In this document: one piece after another, positions 1 through 7,164 of the stretch
Position numbering within the stretch: position 1 is the first letter of the stretch
Layout: every line of letters starts with the position of its first letter
Source of the DNA: F23-D06 sp045130275
Lineage (GTDB): Bacteria > Bacteroidota > Bacteroidia > Bacteroidales > WCHB1-69
DNA length: 25,541 bases
Direction: 5' to 3'
Assembly (NCBI GenBank): GCA_045130275.1
Contig: JBGUPL010000068.1
Location: 1-25,541 of the forward strand
The notes under the pieces: generated by a model
Told to the model about the DNA's origin: nothing
Databases searched by the model: none
The model's input: the letters and a program-made list of their open reading frames with translations, nothing else
Translations under genes and position numbers: made by a program

Positions 1-1
1 T

Positions 2-928
2 TCATGGACCTTCGGCCCCATCAGCATTCACCCCGACTACAAGCGCAAAGGCTACGGGCTGAAACTCCTTCGCTATGCATTGGAAAAAGCGCGTGAGATG
101 GGTGTCGGTCTGCTCCAGATGGAGGGCAACATCGAGTTTTATAAACACGCCGGCTTCGGTCTGGCCAGCAAACTCCGCATCCATTACCATGATATGCCGC
201 GAGAGGAGGAGGTGCCTTTCTTCCTCGCCCAGGAGCTGATTCCTGGCTATTGGGGCAACCGCGAGGGCACCTATTGTCCGCCGAAGGGCTATTTCGTGGC
301 TGATGAGAACCCCGAAGCGTTCGAAGCGTACGAGAAAAGTTTCCCCAGAAAGGCGAAAGCTTACAATGAAGGTCAGTTGCCGCCCTTCGCCGAGAAGGCC
401 AAGCTGATGCTGCGGACCGAGAGGCTGACGCTTCGTCCCTGGTTTGAGAGCGACGCCGACTCCTTGTTCAAATACGCCTCCGACCCCGACGTGGGACCTC
501 GTGCGGGCTGGCCTCCGCACAACAGCAGGGAGGAAAGCCTGGAGATCATCCGCACGGTATTCCACAACGACTCCAACTGGGCTATCGAACTCAACGCGAC
601 GGGAGAAGCCATCGGGGCCATCGGCTACGGTCCTTCGTGCGAGTGCAATCTCCCCGCCCGCGAGGGAGAGCCCCTCTGCGGCTATTGGGTGGCCAAACCG
701 TATTGGAACCAAGGCATCTGCACGGAAGCACTGCAAGCGATGTTAGACTATATCCGCAGAACGACGGACATCCGATCGCTCATCAGCGGGCATTTCGTTG
801 ACAATCCCGCCTCAGGCCGTGTGATGGAGAAATGCGGGTTCCAACCCACCGGGGAAACCTGCATCGACGAGACCCAGTATCAAGGTAAAGACAGGCCTAT
901 CAGGGTGCTGAGGTTGGAACTGAAATAG
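2..928 (+). CDS. Tandem GNAT N-acetyltransferase (5' end outside window)
   Basis: The frame is open from the first bases of the window, so the N-terminus is missing. The first part reads as the C-terminal half of a GNAT domain: an acetyl-CoA-binding stretch HPDYKRKGYG followed by a helix, then EFYKHAGF near the end of the fold. After a linker of roughly 75 residues a second complete GNAT domain of the RimJ/RimL (GNAT_3) type begins at about position 408 with LRTERLTLRPW. It carries GYWVAKPYWNQGICTEAL as its acetyl-CoA loop and ends with NPASGRVMEKCGF. GNAT enzymes move an acetyl group from acetyl-CoA to an amine; the substrates of these two domains cannot be read from sequence. The TAG stop at 926-928 is also the first triplet of a repeat array. 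Confidence is high for GNAT and for the fusion, none for substrate. Confidence 0.88.
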   Translation, partial: SWTFGPISIHPDYKRKGYGLKLLRYALEKAREMGVGLLQMEGNIEFYKHAGFGLASKLRIHYHDMPREEEVPFFLAQELIPGYWGNREGTYCPPKGYFVADENPEAFEAYEKSFPRKAKAYNEGQLPPFAEKAKLMLRTERLTLRPWFESDADSLFKYASDPDVGPRAGWPPHNSREESLEIIRTVFHNDSNWAIELNATGEAIGAIGYGPSCECNLPAREGEPLCGYWVAKPYWNQGICTEALQAMLDYIRRTTDIRSLISGHFVDNPASGRVMEKCGFQPTGETCIDETQYQGKDRPIRVLRLELK

Positions 929-1170
929 CCTGCGGCTGTTGGTTAGCTACGCTGTTGATTAGCCTTCGGCTGTTGATTAGCTTCGCTGTTGGTTAGCTTC
1001 GCTGTTGATTAGCCTTCGGCTGTTAGTTAGCTACGCTGTTAGTTAGCCTTCGGCTGTTGATTAGCCTGCGGCTGTTAATTACTTCGTGTTAACATGAAAT
1101 AATCAACATGAAATAATCAACACGAAGTAAACAACACGAAGTAAATAACACGAAGTAAACAACACGAAGT
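926..1170. repeat. Intergenic mini-hairpin repeat array 1
   Basis: Left part: tandem 18-bp units (TTAGCCTTCGGCTGTTNN) mixed with 16-bp units (TTAGCTTCGCTGTTNN). A 14-bp unit TTACTTCGTGTTAA follows at about 1079-1092. The array then flips at the palindrome TGTTAACA (1087-1094) into 14-bp units on the opposite strand sense: two AACATGAAATAANN and four of the AACACGAAGTAANN type. Each left unit holds a small inverted repeat around a TTC, TGC or TAC loop (AGCC/GGCT or AGC/GCT). The array begins with the TAG stop codon of the preceding gene. Function is unknown. Confidence 0.95.
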
Positions 1171-1226
1171 CTCCAAGTGGAATGTATGGAACCGCTTCGC
1201 GGTGGGGCGTTGTGCCAGTCCAATAA

Positions 1227-1337
1227 TCACAAAAACGACTCCGCTTTCAGCACCCGTATGCCGTTGTCATTCAGTAGCGGTTTGCCCAAGAGACTAAGGA
1301 TACGGTCTGTATATAATTTTCTATCTATTCTCTCCAT
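1227..1337 (-). pseudogene. Remnant of an AAA/DUF4143-type ATPase gene (internal deletion)
   Basis: A 36-codon minus-strand frame begins MERIDRKLYTDRILSLLGK. This resembles the N-terminus of the AAA ATPases with DUF4143 that are abundant in Bacteroidales, where the P-loop normally follows. Here the sequence jumps directly to LLNDNGIRVLKAESFL and a TGA stop, which reads like a protein C-terminus, and no Walker A motif is present. I infer a large internal deletion that joined the two ends of the gene. It could instead be a genuine small protein. The family assignment rests on remembered similarity of the first 19 residues. Confidence 0.45.
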
Positions 1338-1429
1338 ATTTAAAACTTTTGGCAAAAACACACTTTTTTTTCAACACACAAAAATGTTCTCACCACTGCG
1401 GCGTGGGCTCCATCTTCACGCCCTTTACC

Positions 1430-1455
1430 CGATTTTCGAAAAAATCGTACTTTTG
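1430..1455 (+). promoter_or_regulatory. Promoter of the beta-propeller gene with palindromic operator-like site
   Basis: TACTTTTG at 1448-1455 matches the Bacteroidota -7 consensus TAnnTTTG and lies 31 bp before the ATG at 1487. A perfect inverted repeat CGATTTT-CGAA-AAAATCG (1430-1447) directly abuts it, within the -33/-7 spacer, where a repressor or activator could act. The -33 element is weak. Confidence 0.6.
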
Positions 1456-1486
1456 CCGTTGGCTTTTTTTTTGAAAAATTGTGCGT

Positions 1487-2449
1487 ATGAAAAATTTTCT
1501 TATCGCCTTATTTTACGTTTTGATTGTATCTTTCGGCTACAGCCAGGAAGTGCAACTGTTCAATAAAGAGAACTCCACCATTCCAGAAGACGACTTGTGG
1601 GGCATTGCATTGGACAATCAAGGGCGGAAACTGATAGGGAGCGCCCATTCCGGCTTTCTTGTTTTTGACGGGAAGTCATTTAACCCTTCACCCGAAATCA
1701 ACGGAGTGTTTATCAGCCCCATATTCAAAGATTCCAAGGGGAACATCTGGATTTGCTACAGAGGACCTGAAGAAAATGCGGCAGAAGTGCTGTCTTGCTA
1801 TGACGGCTCCCAATGGCGGCACTACAAAGCCGAGGATATCGGCTCCAAGGATTTGTCTGTCGGAGATATTTGTGAAGACAAAAACGGCAAAATCTATTTC
1901 GCAGGTTGCGAAGGAGTTTTATTGACGTTTAAGGACAACCGCTGGGAGTTGCTGGAACTCCCCGAAAAAGATATGGTGGCGTTGTCCATTGACGTGAGTG
2001 ACGATGGTGTCATTGCCCTCGGTTTCGGGCAACCCGACTGCGGACTGCTGTTGTATGAAAACGGCAAATGGAAAAGTTTCTCCGAAGAAAAATCGTCCCT
2101 GGTCATCAATGTGGTGCGTGCCTTGAAATTTACCGACGACGGCTCCCTGATTGTGGGTTATGGCGGGGGCTTTGGGGATGGAGGCTTCTCTGTGATGAAA
2201 GGCAAAAAGTGGACCCACTACAACAAGTCCAATTCCGGAATCTCCGACCACATGGTCCGCGACATCGAGTTCGACGGCAAAAACTATTGGATGGCGACAA
2301 ACAACGGTCTGGTGAAGTTTGACGGAAAGAAGGTCTCATCTGTCTTTTTCCGTGAAGGCATGTTCAAAAATGTTATTCGTGACATTGTCATAGAGGACGG
2401 TGCCCTTTGGATTGCCACCAACTTCGGGCTGATCCAATACATTCCGTAA
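1487..2449 (+). CDS. Secreted two-component-regulator-propeller (Reg_prop) repeat protein
   Basis: A 320-aa product. The start is taken at ATG 1487, not the in-frame GTG at 1481, because ATG gives a clean Sec signal peptide: a Lys, a hydrophobic stretch, then a GYSQ cleavage region near residue 20. The mature protein consists of short beta-propeller blades with recurring phrases such as DNQGRKLIGSAHSGFLVFDG, DSKGNIWICYRG, DKNGKIYFAGCEG and GALWIATNFGLIQY. These are typical of the Reg_prop/YvrE-like repeats that form the sensor part of Bacteroidota hybrid two-component systems. Here the propeller stands alone with no kinase, membrane segment or DNA-binding domain, so it is probably periplasmic or exported. 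Ligand and partner are unknown. Confidence 0.8.
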   Translation: MKNFLIALFYVLIVSFGYSQEVQLFNKENSTIPEDDLWGIALDNQGRKLIGSAHSGFLVFDGKSFNPSPEINGVFISPIFKDSKGNIWICYRGPEENAAEVLSCYDGSQWRHYKAEDIGSKDLSVGDICEDKNGKIYFAGCEGVLLTFKDNRWELLELPEKDMVALSIDVSDDGVIALGFGQPDCGLLLYENGKWKSFSEEKSSLVINVVRALKFTDDGSLIVGYGGGFGDGGFSVMKGKKWTHYNKSNSGISDHMVRDIEFDGKNYWMATNNGLVKFDGKKVSSVFFREGMFKNVIRDIVIEDGALWIATNFGLIQYIP

Positions 2450-2528
2450 AATGAGTTTGCGAAAAAGGTGGACGGGAAAAGGAATCTGAAACGGCAGACG
2501 AACCATAGTCAAGGGCGGCGTGGTCGAA

Positions 2529-3452
2529 TCAGCCGTTTTCTGGTCGCGAAGGCCCTGAAAACCGGGAACCCGCTTGGCTTGGCGCCACACCGAAATGCCG
2601 CTTATAGACACGGCTGAAATGCTGCGGATAGCTGAACCCGAGCGCGTCGGAGACTTCTCCCACCGTATGCCCGCCGGCTAACATCTCGTTGGCCCGCGCC
2701 ATCAGGAACCGCCGCAGGAACACCGTGGCCGAATCGCCGGTCAGCTCCTTCACGAGGTCGCCGAAATAGTTGGGCGACAGGAACAACTCCTGCGCACAGT
2801 AGCGCACGGTGGGGAGTCCTTTCACATGTTGTTTGCCCTCTTTGTAGTAGTGGTCCAACAGCGTCTCCAAGCGTCGCAGCAGGTCGGGATGCTGGCTGAA
2901 CGAGACCTGCATCTGCCTGGAGTAGAAACGGGCGATGTACTCCAGCACCAACGCCAACCGCGCCACCACAATGTTTACGGTGTGCCCATCCTGCTCCGGC
3001 CGCAAAAGCTCCGTCCGCATTTCCTCGAAAAGCCGCACAAGGGTGTCGCGCTGCCGGTCGTCCAACGCCAACGTCTCGCTGACATTATAGGTGAAATAGG
3101 TATAGCTTGACATCCGCCGACCCAACTCGCGCCCGTTCAGGAGGTCGGGGGAGAAAAGCAGCGCCCATCCTTCCGCCTGTATCTCCTCGCCGGTGTCGGT
3201 CTTGCCCCCGATCTAACCGGGCGAAACGCACATCAGCGTGTGCTGCGGCATATTGTACTGCAGTTGCCCGTAGGAAAGCGCCTCCATGCGCTTGTCCGCG
3301 ATGAAGATCCCATACACATCGTAGCTGTTCAGACTGTGGCGGCAATGCTCCAGCTCATCATAGTGTATCACACTGATGTGCGGGTGCAGCACCGGCGCCC
3401 CGATATAACGCGCATAGTCGTTGACATTGTGGACTTTAAGTATCTTGTTCAT
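2529..3452 (-). pseudogene. AraC-family transcriptional regulator interrupted by an amber codon
   Basis: Read on the minus strand from ATG 3452, a 308-codon frame is continuous except for TAG at 3215-3213 (codon 80). The frame is identical before and after it. Residues 1-79 are an AraC N-terminal sensing domain (…NMPQHTLMCVSPG). After the stop the domain continues without loss (IGGKTDTGEEIQAEGWALLF). The C-terminal third has both helix-turn-helix units of AraC/XylS proteins (CAQELFLSPNYFGDLVKELT; GEVSDALGFSYPQHFSRVYK). A CAG (Gln) to TAG change would explain the break. It is divergent from the aldo/keto reductase operon, its likely target. A C-terminal DNA-binding fragment could still be made from Met at 3125. 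Alternatives are a sequencing error or suppression. Confidence 0.85.
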
Positions 3453-3482
3453 CCCGTCTTCCCGTTTGTGGAATCAAAGATG

Positions 3483-3490
3483 CAAAGTTA
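3483..3490 (-). promoter_or_regulatory. Probable -7 element of the AraC gene
   Basis: On the minus strand TAACTTTG fits TAnnTTTG and lies about 30 bp before the ATG at 3452. The matching -33 box is not obvious. Confidence 0.4.
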
Positions 3491-3503
3491 AAAAAAATCC
3501 GAA

Positions 3504-3570
3504 TCCGTAAAAGTGTTTGATTATTCCGTAAACCGTTTAACCCTGTTTAATGCCTGACGTTGTACTTTTG
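3504..3570 (+). promoter_or_regulatory. Promoter of the 3619 operon with tandem AraC-type half-sites
   Basis: The -7 element TACTTTTG is at 3563-3570, followed by a 48-bp leader to ATG 3619. Upstream are two direct repeats, TCCGTAAAAGTGTTTGA (3504-3520) and TCCGTAAACCGTTTAA (3525-3540). They are spaced exactly 21 bp apart, two helical turns, with the nearer one adjoining the -33 region. Tandem direct repeats in this position are the usual binding site of AraC-family activators, and the AraC gene is divergent. That the AraC protein binds here is inferred. Confidence 0.6.
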
Positions 3571-3618
3571 CAGCATAAAGAACAATTAGTTATTATTCAA
3601 ACTTAAAATATTGAAAAT

Positions 3619-4560
3619 ATGAAAGATACGAAAATTGCATTAGGCACTTGGGCTTGGGGCTCGGGCGCATTCGGCGGCGATGCCGTCTATGGACTCAACA
3701 CCAACGAGGAGAATCTGAAACCCGTTTTTGAAGCGGCTGCAAAGGCCGGCTTGGGACTTTGGGACACGGCCACCGTGTATGCCATGGGCGACTCGGAGCG
3801 CATTCTCGGACAGTTTGTCGCCTCTGTCCCGCGCGAATCCGTGCAAATATCCACCAAGTTCACTCCGCAACTGGCGGAGATGTACGACAACTCGGTCGAG
3901 AAGATGGCCAACGCATCGATGGAGCGCATGGGCATCGACTACATCGACATGTACTGGATTCACAACCCGATGGATGTTGAGCGTTGGACACCGGGACTGA
4001 TCCCGCTTCTCCAATCGGGCAAGGTGCGCCAGGTGGGCGTCTCGAACCACAACATCCGCGAGATTGAGCGCGCCAACGAGATTTTAGGTCAAGCGGGGTT
4101 TCGGGTGAGCGCCGTGCAGAACCACTTCTCGCTGCTCTACCGTTCGAGCGAGCGCGGAGGCGTGCTCGACTACTGCCACCGCAACGACATCCGTTTCTGG
4201 TCCTACATGGTGCTGGAGCAGGGTGCGCTGACCGGCCATTTCTCACCGGCCAACCCGCTGCCCGCCGACAGCGACCGCGGACGCAAATACAACCCGGTGC
4301 TCGACCGCCTGCAGGCCCTCACAGATGAGATGAAGGCCATCGGGGCGAAATATGGTGCGTCGTGTTCGCAGATCGGCATCGCATGGGCCATCGCCAAGGG
4401 CACCATGCCTATCGTCGGTGCCACGAAAGAGCGTCACGTGGTGGAAGCCGCGGCCGCAGCCGACATCGCACTCACGGCCGAGGAGGTCGCCCGTCTGGAG
4501 ACCTTGGCCGACGCCACCGGCATCGACACCCGCGGCGACTGGGAACACACGATGGAATAA
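3619..4560 (+). CDS. Aldo/keto reductase
   Basis: A 313-aa NAD(P)H-dependent oxidoreductase of the AKR superfamily, close to the usual length of about 310. The catalytic tetrad is visible: Asp49 and Tyr54 in LWDTATVYAMGDSE, Lys80 in ISTKFTP and His115 in YWIHNP. The cofactor-binding C-terminal end is present (GTMPIVGATKERHV). AKRs reduce aldehydes, ketones and some quinones in the cytoplasm; the substrate here cannot be named. It is the first gene after the AraC-type promoter and lies 45 bp before the amidohydrolase. Confidence 0.93.
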   Translation: MKDTKIALGTWAWGSGAFGGDAVYGLNTNEENLKPVFEAAAKAGLGLWDTATVYAMGDSERILGQFVASVPRESVQISTKFTPQLAEMYDNSVEKMANASMERMGIDYIDMYWIHNPMDVERWTPGLIPLLQSGKVRQVGVSNHNIREIERANEILGQAGFRVSAVQNHFSLLYRSSERGGVLDYCHRNDIRFWSYMVLEQGALTGHFSPANPLPADSDRGRKYNPVLDRLQALTDEMKAIGAKYGASCSQIGIAWAIAKGTMPIVGATKERHVVEAAAAADIALTAEEVARLETLADATGIDTRGDWEHTME

Positions 4561-4569
4561 AAAAATCCC

Positions 4570-4577
4570 TATTTTTG
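4570..4577 (+). promoter_or_regulatory. Possible internal -7 element
   Basis: TATTTTTG matches TAnnTTTG 29 bp before ATG 4606, in the gap after the aldo/keto reductase. No clear -33 box is seen, so it may be chance in an AT-rich gap, or a secondary promoter for the downstream genes. Confidence 0.3.
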
Positions 4578-4605
4578 CAAGAAAAAAAAGAGAGTGTCTC
4601 ACACT

Positions 4606-5937
4606 ATGAGGAAAACACTGATAATCAGCTTTATGACATTGCTTATGGCGCACGCTTCCGCGCAAATTGACCTCCACAGCCACGCCATCACGCAGGGTTA
4701 CCTTGACTACATCAAGGCCAACGGTGCCGAGATGGACGAGGGGTTTCCCATCCCGGGCTGGGACGTGGCGAAGCACATCGCCTTCATGGACAATGCCGGC
4801 ATCCAGACTGCGGTGCTGACGATGCCCGCGCCGCAGCCCTTCTTCGGCAACGCGGAGGCTTCGGCGGCGGTTTGTCGAAAGTACAACGAGGAGTGCGCCG
4901 CACTGAAGGCCCGCTATCCGGGGCGTTTTATGTTCTGCGCCGCGCTGCCTCTGCCCGATGTGCCGCACGCGCTGGAAGAGGCACGCTATGCCTTGGAGGT
5001 GTTGGGAGCCGACGGCATCAAACTGGCCACCAACAGCTACGGGCAGTACCTCGGCGACCCCGCCTTGGACACGCTGATGGCCTACCTCAACGCGCAAAAG
5101 GCCGTCATCATCCTGCATCCGCACAAACCCTCGGCGGCGAACGCGCAATTGATCGCCGACGTGCCGTTGGCGAGCTACGAATACTTGGCCGAGACCTCTC
5201 GTGCGGTGCTCAACATGGTGGCCCACAACGTGTTGGTGCGCTATCCGAACCTGAAGGTAGTGGTGCCGCACTGCGGCTCTTTCCTGCCCAACGCCCTGCC
5301 GCGCTTCCGTTCGCTGCTGCCCGTGATGGTGAAGCAGGGCATTATGCAGCCCGTGGATGTCGATGCCAACCTGTCGCGGCTCTACTACGATCTGGCCGGT
5401 GCGCCCACCGATGACGTCCTCGACGCGCTCCTCACCATCACCACGCCCGACCATATCCTCTACGGCAGCGACTACCCCTATGTGGCCGAGTCAGTGCTTT
5501 TCAGCGGCAAGCAGGCCTTGGAGGAGCGTCTCGCCTCGCACGGACTGAACCCGCAGGACATCTTCACCGACAATGCCCGCCGGCTGTTCGGTGAGAACGT
5601 GCCCTTGAGACAATACGGCGAGCGCATCGTCCGTCTCGCAGAAATCGAGGTGTTGCCGGAGTATCTGGAAGAGTATCTGGCTTACGCCAAGGAAGTTGGG
5701 GTAACCTCGGTGAAGGTGGAGCCCGGTGTGCTGACATTGTTCTCCATGCAGACTAAGGAAGACCCATGTAAAATCTACATCCTCGAAATCTACGCCGACA
5801 AAGAGGCCTACCAGAGCCATCTCCAGACCGCCCATTTCAAGAAGTACAAAGAGGGCACCGCCCAAATGGTGAAGTCGCTGAAACTGATCGACACCAAGCC
5901 GATGGTGGGGATGGAACAGTTTGGAAAAATAGAATAA
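4606..5937 (+). CDS. Secreted amidohydrolase-2 / ABM monooxygenase-like fusion protein
   Basis: The start is placed at ATG 4606, 12 bp inside an in-frame GTG, because it begins a good signal peptide (MRKTLIISFMTLLMAHASAQ). Residues 21-330 form an amidohydrolase-2 TIM barrel of the ACMSD/resorcylate-decarboxylase type. Metal and active-site residues are readable: His24 and His26 (DLHSH), His171 and His173 (LHPHK), His222 (PHCGSF) and Asp289 (YGSDYP). Residues 336-430 form a second small domain typical of ABM/YgiN-like quinol monooxygenases (RLAEIEVLPEYLEEYLAYA; YILEIYADKEAYQSHLQT). Known relatives decarboxylate or hydrolyse aromatic or cyclic acids. The fusion and the export signal suggest successive steps on one compound in the periplasm (inference). 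An 18-bp gap separates it from the next gene. Confidence 0.85.
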   Translation: MRKTLIISFMTLLMAHASAQIDLHSHAITQGYLDYIKANGAEMDEGFPIPGWDVAKHIAFMDNAGIQTAVLTMPAPQPFFGNAEASAAVCRKYNEECAALKARYPGRFMFCAALPLPDVPHALEEARYALEVLGADGIKLATNSYGQYLGDPALDTLMAYLNAQKAVIILHPHKPSAANAQLIADVPLASYEYLAETSRAVLNMVAHNVLVRYPNLKVVVPHCGSFLPNALPRFRSLLPVMVKQGIMQPVDVDANLSRLYYDLAGAPTDDVLDALLTITTPDHILYGSDYPYVAESVLFSGKQALEERLASHGLNPQDIFTDNARRLFGENVPLRQYGERIVRLAEIEVLPEYLEEYLAYAKEVGVTSVKVEPGVLTLFSMQTKEDPCKIYILEIYADKEAYQSHLQTAHFKKYKEGTAQMVKSLKLIDTKPMVGMEQFGKIE

Positions 5938-5955
5938 CAAACAATTCAAAATATT

Positions 5956-7089
5956 ATGAAACACACCCTTCTGATTTTCGCCGCCGCCATCTTGTTATTG
6001 GCTGGCTGCAGCAAGACAACAAAAACAGACAAAGATATGAACACTTTGACATTCAACGAGAAACAGGCGGCGGCGATGACGGCCATCGCCTGCTACGAGA
6101 CGCAGGGCGACCAAACGTCGCTGGCCACCGCCATCAACGAGGGTTTCGACGCGGGTCTTACCGCCAACCAGATCAAGGAGGCCCTCTCGCAGCTCTACGC
6201 CTACACAGGCTTTCCGCGCTCGCTCAACGCATTGGGCACCCTGCAGAAAGTGATGGAGCAGCGCGGTGAGGTGACGATAGGGGAGGAGTCCACTCCGATT
6301 CCAAGTAGCTACGACGCCCTGAAACAAGGCACCGAAGTGCAGACCAAACTGTCGGGACAGCCCTTCGACTACAAGTTCTGTCCCGCCGAGGACTACTACC
6401 TCAAGGCGCACCTCTTCGGCGACATCTTCGCCCGCGACCTGCTCACCCACGCCGACCGTGAGTTGGTGACCGTCAGCGCCTTGTCCGGTCTGGAGGGCGT
6501 GGAACCCCAGTTAGCCGCCCACGTGCGCGGCGCACGGAACATGGGTCTGACCGACGCCCAGCTGCTCGCCATCCCGAATGTATTGCAGGAGCGTGTGGGT
6601 AAAATGGAGGCGCACCGCGTCGCCGTGGCTATTCAGCAGTTGGGCATCAGCGATTCGGTCAACGACCACCTCGCCAGCGACATATACGTCCAGAACTACG
6701 TTGACTTGAAGTCGAATTGGCGGCGGGGCGAGCCGAACACCGCCTATGCACAGTACTTCATCGGCAACAGCTACCTTGCGCCTTACGACGGCGGCATGGT
6801 CAACGTATCCTTCGAGCCGGGCTGTCGCAACAACTGGCACATCCACCACAAGCAGGTGCAGGTGCTGGTGTGCGTCTATGGCCGTGGCTGGTATCAGGAA
6901 TGGGGCAAACCCGCCGTCAAGCTGGAGCCCGGCGTGATCATCGAGATCCCCGAAGGCGTGAAGCACTGGCACGGCGCCGCCAAGGACAGCTGGATGCAGC
7001 ACCTTACCTACCACAAGGACGTGCAGGAAGGAGCGAGCAACGAGTGGCTGGAGCCGGTCACCGATGAACAATACAGCGCTTTGAAATAA
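5956..7089 (+). CDS. Lipoprotein with two carboxymuconolactone-decarboxylase domains and a cupin
   Basis: A 377-aa protein with a lipoprotein signal (LLLAGC, lipidated Cys18). Residues about 30-105 form a first CMD/AhpD-like helical domain (LYAYTGFPRSLNALGTL). Residues about 145-230 form a second (FARDLLTHADRELVTVSALSGL...LAAHVRGARNMGLTDAQL). Neither shows the CxxC of AhpD-type peroxidase partners. Residues about 265-355 form a cupin with metal-ligand residues His295 and His297 (WHIHH) and His337/His339 (KHWHGA). CMD-cupin fusions are common next to aldo/keto reductases and flavodoxins in Bacteroidota. The substrate is unknown. The position within the operon fits the same compound-modifying pathway. 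The TAA stop merges with array 2. Confidence 0.87.
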   Translation: MKHTLLIFAAAILLLAGCSKTTKTDKDMNTLTFNEKQAAAMTAIACYETQGDQTSLATAINEGFDAGLTANQIKEALSQLYAYTGFPRSLNALGTLQKVMEQRGEVTIGEESTPIPSSYDALKQGTEVQTKLSGQPFDYKFCPAEDYYLKAHLFGDIFARDLLTHADRELVTVSALSGLEGVEPQLAAHVRGARNMGLTDAQLLAIPNVLQERVGKMEAHRVAVAIQQLGISDSVNDHLASDIYVQNYVDLKSNWRRGEPNTAYAQYFIGNSYLAPYDGGMVNVSFEPGCRNNWHIHHKQVQVLVCVYGRGWYQEWGKPAVKLEPGVIIEIPEGVKHWHGAAKDSWMQHLTYHKDVQEGASNEWLEPVTDEQYSALK

Positions 7090-7164
7090 CCAACATTCAC
7101 TCATCAACATTTACTCACCAACACGAAGTAATCAACACGAAGTAAAAAACATTCACTTAAAAAT
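7087..7164. repeat. Intergenic 14-bp repeat array 2
   Basis: Five consecutive 14-bp units start at 7092: AACATTCACTCATC, AACATTTACTCACC, AACACGAAGTAATC, AACACGAAGTAAAA, AACATTCACTTAAA. They fill the gap between the TAA stop at 7087-7089 and the ATG at 7165. Only the start-proximal orientation of the unit family occurs here, and the TGTTAACA switch is absent. Confidence 0.9.

Larger units (their letters stand above)
1171..1486. other. Intergenic region between array 1 and the beta-propeller gene
   Basis: Besides the ATPase remnant it contains a hairpin ACCGC-TTC-GCGGT (1191-1203), whose TTC loop matches the units of the neighbouring array but with a longer stem. It also has a GGCGTG...CACGCC inverted repeat (1400-1422) and the promoter of the following gene. 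The plus-strand frame at 1177-1566 crosses these elements and overlaps the next gene out of frame, so it is not called as a gene. Confidence 0.6.

Noticed and set aside
926..1170. CRISPR array
   Set aside because: There are no spacers: units are contiguous, 14-18 bp, and vary only at two linking bases and the stem. No cas genes are nearby.
1177..1566. 129-codon plus-strand frame before the beta-propeller gene
   Set aside because: It crosses a hairpin, the minus-strand ATPase remnant and the promoter, and overlaps the signal peptide of the real gene in another frame.
4243..5454. 403-codon minus-strand open frame opposite the aldo/keto reductase and amidohydrolase genes
   Set aside because: Long antisense frames are expected opposite GC-rich genes. 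Its composition (repeated Arg, His, Gly, Val) resembles no protein, and the plus strand holds two enzymes with intact active sites.
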